DNA of 64,000 nt, from the NCBI GenBank assembly GCA_045657625.1, contig JAZOTM010000001.1, positions 1 to 64,000 of the forward strand, read 5' to 3'. Position 1 is the first letter of the stretch. Each line of letters opens with the position of its first letter. The notes under the pieces are model-generated. The model did no database searches, was not told the origin of the DNA, and was given only the letters and a program-made list of their open reading frames with translations. The position numbers were made by a program, and so were the translations under genes. This document shows, in pieces, positions 42,806-51,936 of this stretch. This DNA is from JAZOTM01 sp045657625 (GTDB taxonomy: Bacteria > Bacillota > Clostridia > Lachnospirales > Lachnospiraceae).

Positions 42806-44437
42806 ATGAAAGAAGAACTAATCAAACTTACTAAGTCTATGGTAAATGTTCCAAGCGTAAATGGAACAAGCGGAGAGCATGATATAGGAGTATTTATAGA
42901 GAATTATCTTAGAGATATTCCGTATTTTCAGAAACACCCAGATCAGGTGATCATTCAGCCCCTCCGAGAGGATTTCCTTAATAGACGTAACGTGTTTGCA
43001 CTGTTAAAGGGTGAAAAAGATGAAAACAGAAAGACAATCATTTTTCACGGACATACAGACACTGTTGGCGTTGAAGATTATGGAGAACTTGCAAAATATG
43101 CTTTTGATTGTGATAAGCTCATGGACAAATTACGTGAGATACAGCTTCCCGAAGATGTTCGGAAGGATTTAGAATCCGGAGATTACATTTTTGGAAGAGG
43201 CGCATGTGATATGAAAAGTGGAGACGCAGTATTCATGGTTCTTATAAAACGTATTGCGGAACGTATCGAAGACTTTTCCGGAAATATCTTATTATCTTGT
43301 AATCCGGTAGAAGAGAATCTGCATACAGGGATACTGGAAGGAATCGATACACTTATAGATATTAGGGAACAGCACAATCTGGAATATGTTCTTGCAATTA
43401 ATAATGATTATACATGCCCGATGTATCAGGGAGATGAACATCAGTATATCTACACAGGAGTAGTTGGTAAGCTTCTTCCGTGCTTTTATGTAAGAGGCAG
43501 AGAAACCCATGTGGGACAGTGCTTTGAGGGATTTGATCCTACAGCAGTTGTAGCAGGGCTTGTTAAAAAGATAAATCTAAATCCTAAATTTAGTGATGGA
43601 TATAAAGGGGAATATTCACTTCCGCCAACGGTTCTTAAAATGAAAGATCTTAAGCCTTGGTATAACGTGCAGACTGCGAAGGAGGCCTTGGTATATTTTA
43701 ATTACTTTGTACATAACGCAGGAATGCAAGAGATTGCATCAGGTCTTATATCAGAGGCAAGAAGCGTTGTTGAGGATACTTTTTCGGAATATAACAGAGA
43801 GTATCAGAGTTACTGTGCTTTAAGTGGAAAGGATTATTCAGCAATCAATTACCCATGTCGTGTAATGACTTATGCAGAACTTCGAAGGCTTGCAGAAGAA
43901 AAGAATGCATCCGGTGAAAATCTAGATGAGTTGCTTCGTAAAATAGCAAGAAACGAAGAACAGCAAGGTGTTGATAAGAGAGAAATACCATTAGAACTAA
44001 TAAGGACGCTGTTATCGAAGGCCGGAATATATGAATCCGTTGTTGTAATGTATTTTGCGGCACCATATTGTCCGCATAATACGCTTCAGGATGCGGATGA
44101 GGATTTAATAGCAAGACTTGGAAAAATTACAAAAGAAATAGAAAAAGAAGAAAATGTGACATATAACATTCATAGATTTTTTCCCAGCCTTTCTGATAGT
44201 AGTTATCTTGCGATTGATGATACGGAGAGTTCTATAGAGTATCTTGAGAATAATTTTCCACAGATGGAGGATTTATATCCACTTCCAATAGATAAAATCA
44301 AAAGTCTTGGAATAAAGGCAGTCAATTTTGGAGTTCATGGGAAGGATGCACATAAATGGACAGAGAGATTATATGTTCCATACAGCTTTGAGATACTTCC
44401 AAAGCTTATAAGTAAGGCATTAGATGAGTTTTTATGA
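42806..44437 (+). CDS. M20-family metallohydrolase, RocB-like (arginine utilisation)
   Basis: 543 aa from ATG 42806, chosen for AGGAGAAGG 7 bases upstream; the longer frame start at 42704 reads through the leader terminator. M20 dinuclear-zinc motifs: IIFHGHTDTVGV (metal His/Asp), FGRGACDMKSGDAVFM (bridging Asp) and SCNPVEENLHTG (catalytic Glu region). Length and layout match RocB, a protein of unclear reaction in arginine/ornithine catabolism of Bacilli. Likely cleaves an amide bond of an acylated or peptide-linked amino acid. First gene of the PucR-linked block; the next gene follows 26 bases after. Confidence 0.82.
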   Translation: MKEELIKLTKSMVNVPSVNGTSGEHDIGVFIENYLRDIPYFQKHPDQVIIQPLREDFLNRRNVFALLKGEKDENRKTIIFHGHTDTVGVEDYGELAKYAFDCDKLMDKLREIQLPEDVRKDLESGDYIFGRGACDMKSGDAVFMVLIKRIAERIEDFSGNILLSCNPVEENLHTGILEGIDTLIDIREQHNLEYVLAINNDYTCPMYQGDEHQYIYTGVVGKLLPCFYVRGRETHVGQCFEGFDPTAVVAGLVKKINLNPKFSDGYKGEYSLPPTVLKMKDLKPWYNVQTAKEALVYFNYFVHNAGMQEIASGLISEARSVVEDTFSEYNREYQSYCALSGKDYSAINYPCRVMTYAELRRLAEEKNASGENLDELLRKIARNEEQQGVDKREIPLELIRTLLSKAGIYESVVVMYFAAPYCPHNTLQDADEDLIARLGKITKEIEKEENVTYNIHRFFPSLSDSSYLAIDDTESSIEYLENNFPQMEDLYPLPIDKIKSLGIKAVNFGVHGKDAHKWTERLYVPYSFEILPKLISKALDEFL

Positions 44438-44463
44438 GATGGATAAATAAGGAGAAAAATAAG

Positions 44464-45300
44464 ATGTATGTAAAAGATGGGACAAGTAGCCTTAGAAAAG
44501 TATTGGTATCAAGACCGGAGTATTTAAAACCGGCACCAATAAATGAAATAGCTAAAAAGTGGAAAGATACCACAATGGATGTTGCAATCATGCGCAAAGA
44601 ACATGCAGCCTTCACGAAGGCTTATTTAGATAACAAGATAGAAGTTGAGTATCTTGATGCGGATGAGGAAAGATCTAATTCAGTATTTGCAAGAGACTTT
44701 GGTGGATGTGTCAAAGAAGGATATATCATGGGGCGTTTTAAATTGGACATGAGATATAAGGAACATGTTGATTACAAAAAGCGTATGGAAGATTTAGGAG
44801 TTCCAATGATAGGTGAAGTAAAGGAAGGGCTTTTCGAAGGCGGAGACTTTATGTTCATGAATGAAAAATGGGTGACAATTGGAATGGCTGATAGGACGAA
44901 TGAGAAGGGACTGGAAGAAATTAGAAAAATATTAGAACCCCTTGGGTATGAAGTAACAGGCGTGCATTTGGATCCTAGATATTTACATCTCGATATGTGC
45001 TTTAATCTTGTGGATGAGCATCTTGCTGTGTCATATAAAGAAGGACTTCCGGAAGATTTTAAAGCACTTCTTAAAAAAAGAGATGTGGAAATAATTGATG
45101 TTCCGGAGGAGAGTATATTTTTGCATGGCTGTAATCTTCAAGCACTTGGAGATAAGAGGGTGATGTCTCTTAAGCGTAATGAAAGAGTCAATGAAGAACT
45201 TGCCAAGCGTGGAATGAAAGTCGTTGAATTGGATATCACAGAGATATTAAAGGCAGGGGGCGGACCGCATTGCATGACGTTCCCGCTTGAACGATATTAA
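44464..45300 (+). CDS. DDAH/arginine-deiminase-superfamily amidinohydrolase
   Basis: 278 aa from ATG 44464, behind AAGGAG (9-base spacing). Guanidine-modifying fold of the dimethylarginine dimethylaminohydrolase type: LVSRPEYLKP, FARDFGG, GLFEGGDFMF, catalytic His175 (YLHLDMCFNL) and nucleophilic Cys270 (GGGPHCMTFPL). It would hydrolyse arginine or a methylated arginine to citrulline plus ammonia or methylamine. Which substrate it uses cannot be read from sequence. Second gene of the block, followed closely by an aminotransferase. Confidence 0.87.
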   Translation: MYVKDGTSSLRKVLVSRPEYLKPAPINEIAKKWKDTTMDVAIMRKEHAAFTKAYLDNKIEVEYLDADEERSNSVFARDFGGCVKEGYIMGRFKLDMRYKEHVDYKKRMEDLGVPMIGEVKEGLFEGGDFMFMNEKWVTIGMADRTNEKGLEEIRKILEPLGYEVTGVHLDPRYLHLDMCFNLVDEHLAVSYKEGLPEDFKALLKKRDVEIIDVPEESIFLHGCNLQALGDKRVMSLKRNERVNEELAKRGMKVVELDITEILKAGGGPHCMTFPLERY

Positions 45301-45315
45301 CGGAGGAGAAGATAA

Positions 45316-46416
45316 ATGAGTATTTTTTTAGTGGATGAATACAAAGAGATGGAACCATATGTACCGGGTGAGCAGCCTAAGGACAAACTATATATCAAGT
45401 TAAATGCAAATGAAACTTCAATGCCACCCTCACCAAAGGTCTTCGAAGCGCTTTCTAAAAAAGAAATCTGTAATATGGGATTCTACGCTGATCCTCATTG
45501 CAGAGATTTTAGAAGAGCTATTGCTGAAGTATATGGAATAACAGAGGATGAAGTCTTTGTGGGAAATGGTGCGGACGAAGTGCTTAGCTTTATATTAATG
45601 TCATTTTTTAGAAGAGGAATGAAAATCTATTTTCCGGATATTACTTATGGATTTTACAGAACCTACGCCAAGACTTACGGTCTTGATATGGAGGAAATTC
45701 CAGTAAGAGAAGATCTTTCCATAAATATCGACGATTATATGGATTTAAAAGGTGATATTGTAATGGCGAATCCGAATAACCCGACAGGTCTTTCAGTATC
45801 TGTGGATGACATAGAGAGAGTCGTTGCAAGCAATCCGGAGAGAATGGTCATTATAGATGAAGCGTACGCGGATTATTCCGGAGAGACATGTCTTCCACTT
45901 GTGGAGAAATACCATAATTTAGTAGTAGTTAGAACTTTTTCTAAGTCACGTAATATGGCAGGAATGCATATTGGATTTGCAGTTGCATCCAAGGAGATAG
46001 TAGCTGATTTGAACAGCATTAAGTTCTCATTCAATCCGTTTAATTTGAATTCACTTACTATGGCAGTTGGAATTGCTGCGGTTAAGGATACCTATTATTT
46101 TGACAAATGTGTCAAATCAATCATTGAGAATAGAGAACATTTTAAGGCAGAGCTTGAGAAAATAGGTTTTCAAGTAATACCTTCAAAAGCAAACTTTGTA
46201 TTTTGTAAATCGGAAGCAATGGATTCTAAGACCTTATGTGACAAACTGAAGGAAGAGGGAATTCTTACCAGACACTTTGCGGATGAGAGGCTAAATGACT
46301 ATCTTAGAATTACGATAGGAACAGAGTACGAAATGATGGTTGTATTAATAGCTATAAAAGAAATTCTGGAGGAAGTAAGAGAAAATGCCAATGCCGGAAT
46401 CAAAAAAGTAATCTGA
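45316..46416 (+). CDS. Class I/II PLP aminotransferase (HisC-like)
   Basis: 366 aa, fold-type I PLP enzyme resembling histidinol-phosphate aminotransferase. KLNANETSMPPSP, VGNGADEVLSF, MANPNNPTGLSV, IIDEAYADYSG, and the PLP Lys in TFSKSRNMAGMHIGFAV are present. GGAGGAG precedes ATG. No his genes are nearby; in this block it more likely transaminates the amino acid made by the preceding hydrolase (inference). The following gene is a 2-hydroxyacid dehydrogenase that could reduce its 2-oxo product. Confidence 0.9.
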   Translation: MSIFLVDEYKEMEPYVPGEQPKDKLYIKLNANETSMPPSPKVFEALSKKEICNMGFYADPHCRDFRRAIAEVYGITEDEVFVGNGADEVLSFILMSFFRRGMKIYFPDITYGFYRTYAKTYGLDMEEIPVREDLSINIDDYMDLKGDIVMANPNNPTGLSVSVDDIERVVASNPERMVIIDEAYADYSGETCLPLVEKYHNLVVVRTFSKSRNMAGMHIGFAVASKEIVADLNSIKFSFNPFNLNSLTMAVGIAAVKDTYYFDKCVKSIIENREHFKAELEKIGFQVIPSKANFVFCKSEAMDSKTLCDKLKEEGILTRHFADERLNDYLRITIGTEYEMMVVLIAIKEILEEVRENANAGIKKVI

Positions 46417-46443
46417 GTTTTATCTATACCAATGAGGGACATT

Positions 46444-47442
46444 ATGAAAAAAATTCTTATATGTGACTATGCAAGTGCACTGGAAAAAAGCTATGATATA
46501 ACATTTCAAGCACTTAGAACTACGCTTTGTGATCAATATGATTTATACGAAATAAAAGTGTGTGAATATGAAAGCGATGCGCAACTGATTCAAGAACTAC
46601 AGGGCGTTGAGGGATTAATTACAGGTTTTCTTGAAATAGGAGAAACTATTTTAAATAGGACAAATAGTCTTAAATACATATCGGTAAGCGGAGTGGGATA
46701 TGGAAACATAGATCTTGTCGCTGCAAATAGACATGGAATAAAGGTATGTCATATCGTAGAGTATTGCACGGAGGAAGTTGCCGAGCATACATTTGCATTA
46801 ATAAATGCACTGAACAGGAATTTGAAATATTATACAAGAGAGATAGAAGACAATAAGATCTGGAAATATCATACGATAGCTGGTGGTAGAACGCTCAGTA
46901 ATCAGACACTCGCAATATTTGGATATGGTCGAATAGGCAGGAGAGTAGCAGAAATTGCTGTAGGATACAAAATGCATGTTATAGCCGTGGATCCATATGC
47001 AGATACAGATATGGCAAGAGCAAATGGAGTAGAGATTGTAACAGCGGATGAGGCACTTAGTAGAGCGGATATTATCTCAAATCATATGAATCTTACAGAA
47101 GACAATCGGTATTTTTTTGATAAAAAAATATTTGCAAAAATGCTTAAAAACCCAATGTTCATAAATGTTGGAAGGGGGGCATCGGTGAATGAAGGAGATT
47201 TATATAGTGCTCTTATAAACAGGCAGATAAGGGCTGCAGGGCTTGACGTATTAGAAGCAGAAAATCCGAATCTTGATAGTTGTGAATTGCTGGGACTTGA
47301 TAATGTGATAATTACTCCGCACAGTGCATTTTATAGTGAGGATTCTATCGAAGCCTTGCAGAGAATCAGTGGTGAGAACTTGGGATTTTGTTTAAGCGGC
47401 AGAGAGGATAAGGCATATGAAATTGTCAGGGAATGCAAATAA
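46444..47442 (+). CDS. D-isomer-specific 2-hydroxyacid dehydrogenase
   Basis: 332 aa from ATG 46444 (GAGGG 5 bases upstream; ATG 46432 in frame is less likely). NAD-binding GYGRIGRRVAEIAVGYKM followed by VDP, then a conserved Arg/Glu/His set in FINVGRGASVNEGDLYSAL, LDVLEAENP and TPHSAFYSEDSIEAL. Reduces 2-oxo acids with NADH or the reverse. Stop TAA overlaps the next ATG (TAATG), so it is coupled to the AEC gene. Substrate is inferred from the neighbouring aminotransferase. Confidence 0.92.
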   Translation: MKKILICDYASALEKSYDITFQALRTTLCDQYDLYEIKVCEYESDAQLIQELQGVEGLITGFLEIGETILNRTNSLKYISVSGVGYGNIDLVAANRHGIKVCHIVEYCTEEVAEHTFALINALNRNLKYYTREIEDNKIWKYHTIAGGRTLSNQTLAIFGYGRIGRRVAEIAVGYKMHVIAVDPYADTDMARANGVEIVTADEALSRADIISNHMNLTEDNRYFFDKKIFAKMLKNPMFINVGRGASVNEGDLYSALINRQIRAAGLDVLEAENPNLDSCELLGLDNVIITPHSAFYSEDSIEALQRISGENLGFCLSGREDKAYEIVRECK

Positions 47443-48365
47443 TGTCTGTGTCGGTTAGTCTTACCATTAAGATTGGGATATTAATACTTATTGGCTTTGC
47501 GAGTGGGCGAGTAGGGATAGTGGATCAAAATACCAGAGAAAAAATGTCGGATGTACTCATTAAAATATTTTTGCCAGCAAGTATGATTGCATCAAGTCAG
47601 CAGGAATTTACTACCGGAAACGGGGGAGGTGCACTTGAAATATTGGTGCTGGCCATTGGCTACTACATAGTAATGCTTGGATTGGGCATAGGAATTGTGA
47701 ACGTGTTTGGCAAAGATAAACGCAGGACGGCTATCGAATGGTTACTGGTTACTTTTGCAAATACAGCTTTTCTCGGAATACCTATTGTATCTCAGATTGC
47801 AGGAGATGTTGGAGTTTTATATGCAGTCATATTTAATTGTGTATTTGACCTTGTATATTTTTCAATTGGAGTGTATACTCTGCAAGAGGCAGTTTGTGAG
47901 AGACAGTCGGGTTTTAAGATAAAACTGTTGTTAAGAGATCCTTTAACCTGGGTGGCTATAATAACTATTTTTTTATATCTAATTCCATATAGATTTTCTG
48001 GAATCATAACAGAAACACTGGAAGTACTTGGAGATGTGATGATGCCGGTTTCTATGTTGATTATGGGAGCACAGATTGCCGATATGAATTATAGGCAACT
48101 GTTTGTAAATAGAAGAGCATATATGCTGAGTATTATTAAAATGTTCGTAATTCCGACGATAGTTCTGGTAATAATGCGAATTATAGGAGCGAATTGGGAG
48201 ATTACGGCTACAATGGTAATTTTAAGCGCTATGCCATCAGGAACACTTAATATGATAATGGCTGAGAAATACAAGATAGAACCGGAGCTTGCAACAACAA
48301 CGGTTATGCAGACCACTCTGTTAATGTTGTTTACGTTGCCGTTTTTTACACAAATCATTGTATAA
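47442..48365 (+). CDS. AEC-family transporter (auxin efflux carrier type)
   Basis: 307 aa from ATG 47442 (overlapping the dehydrogenase stop; ATG 47433 in frame is possible). About ten TM helices; family features ILILIGFASGRVGIVDQNTR at the N-terminus and SAMPSGTLNMIMAEKYKIEP then TTVMQTTLLMLFTLPFF at the C-terminus. Bacterial AEC carriers move malate and other organic acids. In this operon it may export the 2-hydroxy acid made by the previous gene (inference). A terminator follows at 48396. Confidence 0.9.
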   Translation: MSVSVSLTIKIGILILIGFASGRVGIVDQNTREKMSDVLIKIFLPASMIASSQQEFTTGNGGGALEILVLAIGYYIVMLGLGIGIVNVFGKDKRRTAIEWLLVTFANTAFLGIPIVSQIAGDVGVLYAVIFNCVFDLVYFSIGVYTLQEAVCERQSGFKIKLLLRDPLTWVAIITIFLYLIPYRFSGIITETLEVLGDVMMPVSMLIMGAQIADMNYRQLFVNRRAYMLSIIKMFVIPTIVLVIMRIIGANWEITATMVILSAMPSGTLNMIMAEKYKIEPELATTTVMQTTLLMLFTLPFFTQIIV

Positions 48366-48395
48366 GTGTGAACTTAATAAATATTTTAAAAGCAA

Positions 48396-48432
48396 AGGAG
48401 CTTATAGTATAAGGCTATAAGCTCCTATTTTT
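48396..48432 (+). terminator. Intrinsic terminator between the AEC and ABC genes
   Basis: AGGAGCTTATAG (48396-48407) and CTATAAGCTCCT (48415-48426) form a perfect 12-bp stem, followed by ATTTTTA. It ends about 15 bases before the ABC gene start, giving partial uncoupling. Confidence 0.85.
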
Positions 48433-48445
48433 ATGGAGGACAATT

Positions 48446-49966
48446 ATGAGAAAAAGACTACGATTAATCGGTATCATTGCAGCATTTATGATAGCTGGAC
48501 TAACAGGCTGCGAATCATCACAAGAGCAGGACGCTACTGAGAGCAAAACGATATCTTCTATCGATGACCTCGAAGGGGCTACGATTGCTGTTCAGTTAGG
48601 TACTGTTGGAGATATCTATGCTTCTGATTATGAAGGGGATGAAGCAGGAACTGTTATTGAAAGATATAACAAAACAGCAGATGCCGTGCAGGCACTTAAA
48701 CAGAACAAGGTTGATTGTGTAATTGTTGATGAGCAGCCGGCAATTGCATTTACGGAAGATGATAGTTCGCTGGAAATCTTAGATGAAGCATTTGCAATAG
48801 AGGAGTATGCGATATGTATTGCGAAGGGGAATGATGAATTATTGCAGAAAGTAAATGAAGTCCTTGCGGAACTTGAAGCTGACGGAACGATTGATCAGAT
48901 TAAAGCCAATTATATTGGTGATGATACAAAGGGGACCTGTCCATATGTGTCACCGGAAGGTACAACCTATGACAATGGAACTTTGATTGTGGCGACGAAT
49001 GCAACATTTCCTCCATATGAGTATTACAACGATGGGACGGTTGTAGGTATAGACATAGAGATCATAACGGCAATTGGAGACAAGCTTGGTATGCAGGTTG
49101 AAATCAATGATATGGAATTTGATTCAATCATAAATGCGGTTAATACAGGAAAAGCTGACGTAGGAATAGCTGGTATGACTATGACAGAAGAGAGACTTAA
49201 GTCAATTAACTTCTCTAATCCCTATACGACATCCACACAGGTAATCATAGTCAATAATGGATCGGATGCACAGTCGTCTATAGGATTTGTAGATAATATC
49301 AAGAGAAATTTTATAACAGACAGCAGATGGAAATATATCGTAAATGGTCTTGCGAATACAATAATTATTGCCGCATGTGCAATTATCATCGGACTTATAT
49401 TAGGATTTGTTGTTGCAGTCATTCGTAGTACATATGCAACAACCGGTAAACTTAGAATTTTGGATTTCATATGTCAGGTATATCTGACAATTTTCAGAGG
49501 AACACCGATGATGATTCAGTTACTCATTATTTATTACGTAGTATTTAATTCAGTCAGTATCAATAAGATTCTGGTTGCCATCATAGCGTTTGGTATTAAT
49601 TCAGGAGCTTATATGGCTGAGACGATAAGGGCTGGAATCATGTCAGTGGATGAAGGGCAGATGGAAGCGGGAAGATCCTTGGGGCTTAGTTATGCAACAA
49701 CAATCATTTATATCATAATACCTCAGGCAATAAAGAATACACTTCCGGCTCTTGTCAATGAATTCATAGCTCTTATCAAAGAGACATCCATTTGTGGTTA
49801 TATTGGTCTTACCGATTTGACACGAGGCGGAGATATTATTCGTAGTATTACATATGATGCATTTATGCCGCTTATAGCAGTAGCACTTATTTATCTGATT
49901 ATAGTAGAGATACTGACAAAACTCACAAGAAAATTGGAAAGGGGACTTAGAAAATATGAAGCATAA
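48446..49966 (+). CDS. Amino-acid ABC transporter: circularly permuted binding protein fused to permease
   Basis: 506 aa. Lipoprotein signal with LTGC (Cys22). Residues 37-157 (ISSIDDLEGATIAVQLGT through GTIDQIKANYIGD) match the C-terminal half of a family-3 solute-binding protein. Residues 178-270 (GTLIVATNATFPPYEYYNDG through FSNPYTTSTQVIIVN) match its N-terminal half, so the two halves are swapped. Residues about 300-500 are a His/Glu/Gln/Arg-type permease with the EAA loop EAGRSLGLSYATTIIYIIIPQ. GGAGGAC precedes ATG. The last 11 bases overlap the ATPase gene. Imports a polar amino acid, plausibly arginine-related from context. Confidence 0.9.
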   Translation: MRKRLRLIGIIAAFMIAGLTGCESSQEQDATESKTISSIDDLEGATIAVQLGTVGDIYASDYEGDEAGTVIERYNKTADAVQALKQNKVDCVIVDEQPAIAFTEDDSSLEILDEAFAIEEYAICIAKGNDELLQKVNEVLAELEADGTIDQIKANYIGDDTKGTCPYVSPEGTTYDNGTLIVATNATFPPYEYYNDGTVVGIDIEIITAIGDKLGMQVEINDMEFDSIINAVNTGKADVGIAGMTMTEERLKSINFSNPYTTSTQVIIVNNGSDAQSSIGFVDNIKRNFITDSRWKYIVNGLANTIIIAACAIIIGLILGFVVAVIRSTYATTGKLRILDFICQVYLTIFRGTPMMIQLLIIYYVVFNSVSINKILVAIIAFGINSGAYMAETIRAGIMSVDEGQMEAGRSLGLSYATTIIYIIIPQAIKNTLPALVNEFIALIKETSICGYIGLTDLTRGGDIIRSITYDAFMPLIAVALIYLIIVEILTKLTRKLERGLRKYEA

Positions 49967-50693
49967 TGTACTTATAAAAGTAGAAAATCTGGTAAAAGCA
50001 TATGGAGATAACGTAGTCCTTAACGGCATAAATATGGAAATAAAAAAGGGAGAAGTTATAGCTATTATAGGACCTTCCGGTTGTGGTAAATCAACCTTTA
50101 TCAGAACCCTGAATCAGCTGGAAAAGGTTACTTCTGGCAAAGTGTTTTTTGACGGAACGGATCTTACTGATAAGAAGACAGATTTAGATTTTGTGAGAAG
50201 TAAAAATGTTATGGTATTTCAGCACTTTAATTTGTTTCCACATATGACAATAAGAGAAAATATCACTTTTGCACCAGTGAAACTTAAGTTAATGAATATG
50301 GCAGAAGCGAATAAAAAGGCAGATGAATTGCTAAAGCGGGTAGGACTTGAAGATAAAGCACATATGTATCCGGATAATCTTTCAGGTGGACAAAAACAGA
50401 GGGTTGCAATTGCAAGAGCCATGGCCATGAATCCGGAAGTTATATTATTTGATGAACCTACAAGTGCTCTTGATCCGGAGATGGTAGGTGAAGTTTTGAA
50501 TTTAATGAAAGAACTTGCAGAGGAAGGGATGACTATGGTCGTTGTAACTCATGAAATGGGGTTCGCAAGGGAAGTGGCAGATAGAGTCATGTTTTTTGAT
50601 GAAAAAGGTATTAAGGAACAAGGAAGTCCGGAAGAAATATTCGGAAATCCTAAATGTGTAAGATTAAGAGAGTTCCTCTCTAAAGTCGTGTAA
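49956..50693 (+). CDS. Amino-acid ABC transporter ATP-binding protein (GlnQ/ArtP type)
   Basis: 245 aa. Walker A GPSGCGKSTFIR, Q-loop MVFQHFNLFPHMT, signature LSGGQKQRVAIARA, Walker B VILFDEPTSALDPEM and the H-switch VVVTHEMGFAREV are intact. It overlaps the permease gene by 11 bases and energises it. Together the two genes form a complete importer, because the binding domain is built into the permease protein. A bidirectional terminator separates it from the convergent AraC gene. Confidence 0.96.
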   Translation: MKHNVLIKVENLVKAYGDNVVLNGINMEIKKGEVIAIIGPSGCGKSTFIRTLNQLEKVTSGKVFFDGTDLTDKKTDLDFVRSKNVMVFQHFNLFPHMTIRENITFAPVKLKLMNMAEANKKADELLKRVGLEDKAHMYPDNLSGGQKQRVAIARAMAMNPEVILFDEPTSALDPEMVGEVLNLMKELAEEGMTMVVVTHEMGFAREVADRVMFFDEKGIKEQGSPEEIFGNPKCVRLREFLSKVV

Positions 50694-50731
50694 ATTATTT
50701 TGTTTTTTAATAATGGTATAAATACAATGAT

Positions 50732-50784
50732 AAAAGGGAGCTGGAAAAAATGATTATCTCATTTTTTCACAGCCCCTTTTGCAG
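50732..50784. terminator. Bidirectional terminator between the ABC ATPase and AraC genes
   Basis: AAAAGGGAGCTGGAAAAAATGA (about 50732-50753, imperfect) folds back on TCATTTTTTCACAGCCCC-TTTT; A-runs and T-runs flank both sides, so it serves both convergent genes. Confidence 0.8.
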
Positions 50785-50803
50785 TGTTCGCCTTGGCTCT
50801 TTT

Positions 50804-51658
50804 TTACTCTCGATATTTCATTTTGTATTCCTGCGGGGTGCAGCCTGCATATTTTTTAAATGTTGTATAGAAATAAGACAGGTTATCATACCCGCATTTA
50901 TAAGCAATTTCTTTAATTGGCGTGTCTGAGAAAATAAGCAGTCTTTCTGCCTCACCCATACGACAATTGATGATGTAATTATTTATGGTACAACCCGTGA
51001 GTGCCTTGAATTTTCTTGATAGATAAAATGGACTGATGAAAAATTCTTTTGCAAGGAAGTCTATCGAAAGAGGAAAGGCATAATTTTTTTCTATAAATCT
51101 GAGTACAGGTTTCATATCTTTGCCTTTTGTTTCGGGCTCATTTTCCCATATGTCTAAGTGATAATCTCTGTAAATGATCGTAAGGATAGACTCCAAGATG
51201 CTGTTGAGTTTGGCAGTGTCTACGGACATGGTGTCCACGGTTTGATTGAGTATATATCGGAATGTGGAATCAAAAAAAGTCTTATTGGAGCCGGCATGGA
51301 TTTGTGGAGAAGTATTTTCTGATATTAGGTGGTTATTTTCGAGGCCGTCTATTTGAATTCCGGAAATGCCAATGCAAACTTGTTCAATTGGATTGTTGAC
51401 ATCTGTTTTTTCTGCATGCATGACGCCTGCGTTCTTGATTATGATATCTCCCGGATGTGTTTCGTAATATCGATCTCCGCAGTATAAAGCGCTTTTCCCT
51501 GCAAATATATAGGAAAGTTCGAGGGTGTCAGCATGAGAATGGGTGTGAAAAGACCAACCGGGATCGGATGCCGCATGTACGTAACTTAAATTTGTGATAG
51601 AAACGTTTTGAAATAATCTTTTGTTGGATGTAAAAGAAGGAAAATTCGCAGTATACAT
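50804..51658 (-). CDS. AraC-family transcriptional regulator
   Basis: 284 aa. Start at 51658 is chosen because AAGGAG (51665-51670, minus strand) lies 6 bases upstream; a longer frame to 51715 has no ribosome site. N-terminal cupin sensing domain (about 1-140) with SFHTHSHADTLELSYIFAG and HPGDIIIKNAGVMH. C-terminal double HTH (about 180-284): FPLSIDFLAKEFFISPFYLS, FSDTPIKEIAYKCGYDNLSY and YAGCTPQEYK. Ligand unknown. Divergent from the radical SAM gene. Its last 86 bases are duplicated at 41318-41403. Confidence 0.93.
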   Translation of the reverse strand: MYTANFPSFTSNKRLFQNVSITNLSYVHAASDPGWSFHTHSHADTLELSYIFAGKSALYCGDRYYETHPGDIIIKNAGVMHAEKTDVNNPIEQVCIGISGIQIDGLENNHLISENTSPQIHAGSNKTFFDSTFRYILNQTVDTMSVDTAKLNSILESILTIIYRDYHLDIWENEPETKGKDMKPVLRFIEKNYAFPLSIDFLAKEFFISPFYLSRKFKALTGCTINNYIINCRMGEAERLLIFSDTPIKEIAYKCGYDNLSYFYTTFKKYAGCTPQEYKMKYRE

Positions 51659-51936
51659 AAGCATCTCCTTACTGTTTATGGAAAAGTTTGTATTGGGTTT
51701 CGATAGTTTCATCATATAAGTAAATATCTTTTAGAGCAAGATTTTAGAATAGAATAGCAAGAAATTGAAATCGTCTTTTGAGAAATAAGATGGTAAGAGG
51801 CTATTTATAAGGGCTGTAGAAAGTTAAGAAAGCAAGATAGTAAAATATAAAAGCGATTTTTTGGAATGGTCAAGGCAAAAAAATGAATATATCATGGATG
51901 CAACAAACGAAACCAGAAAAAATGGAGGCGAATAAA

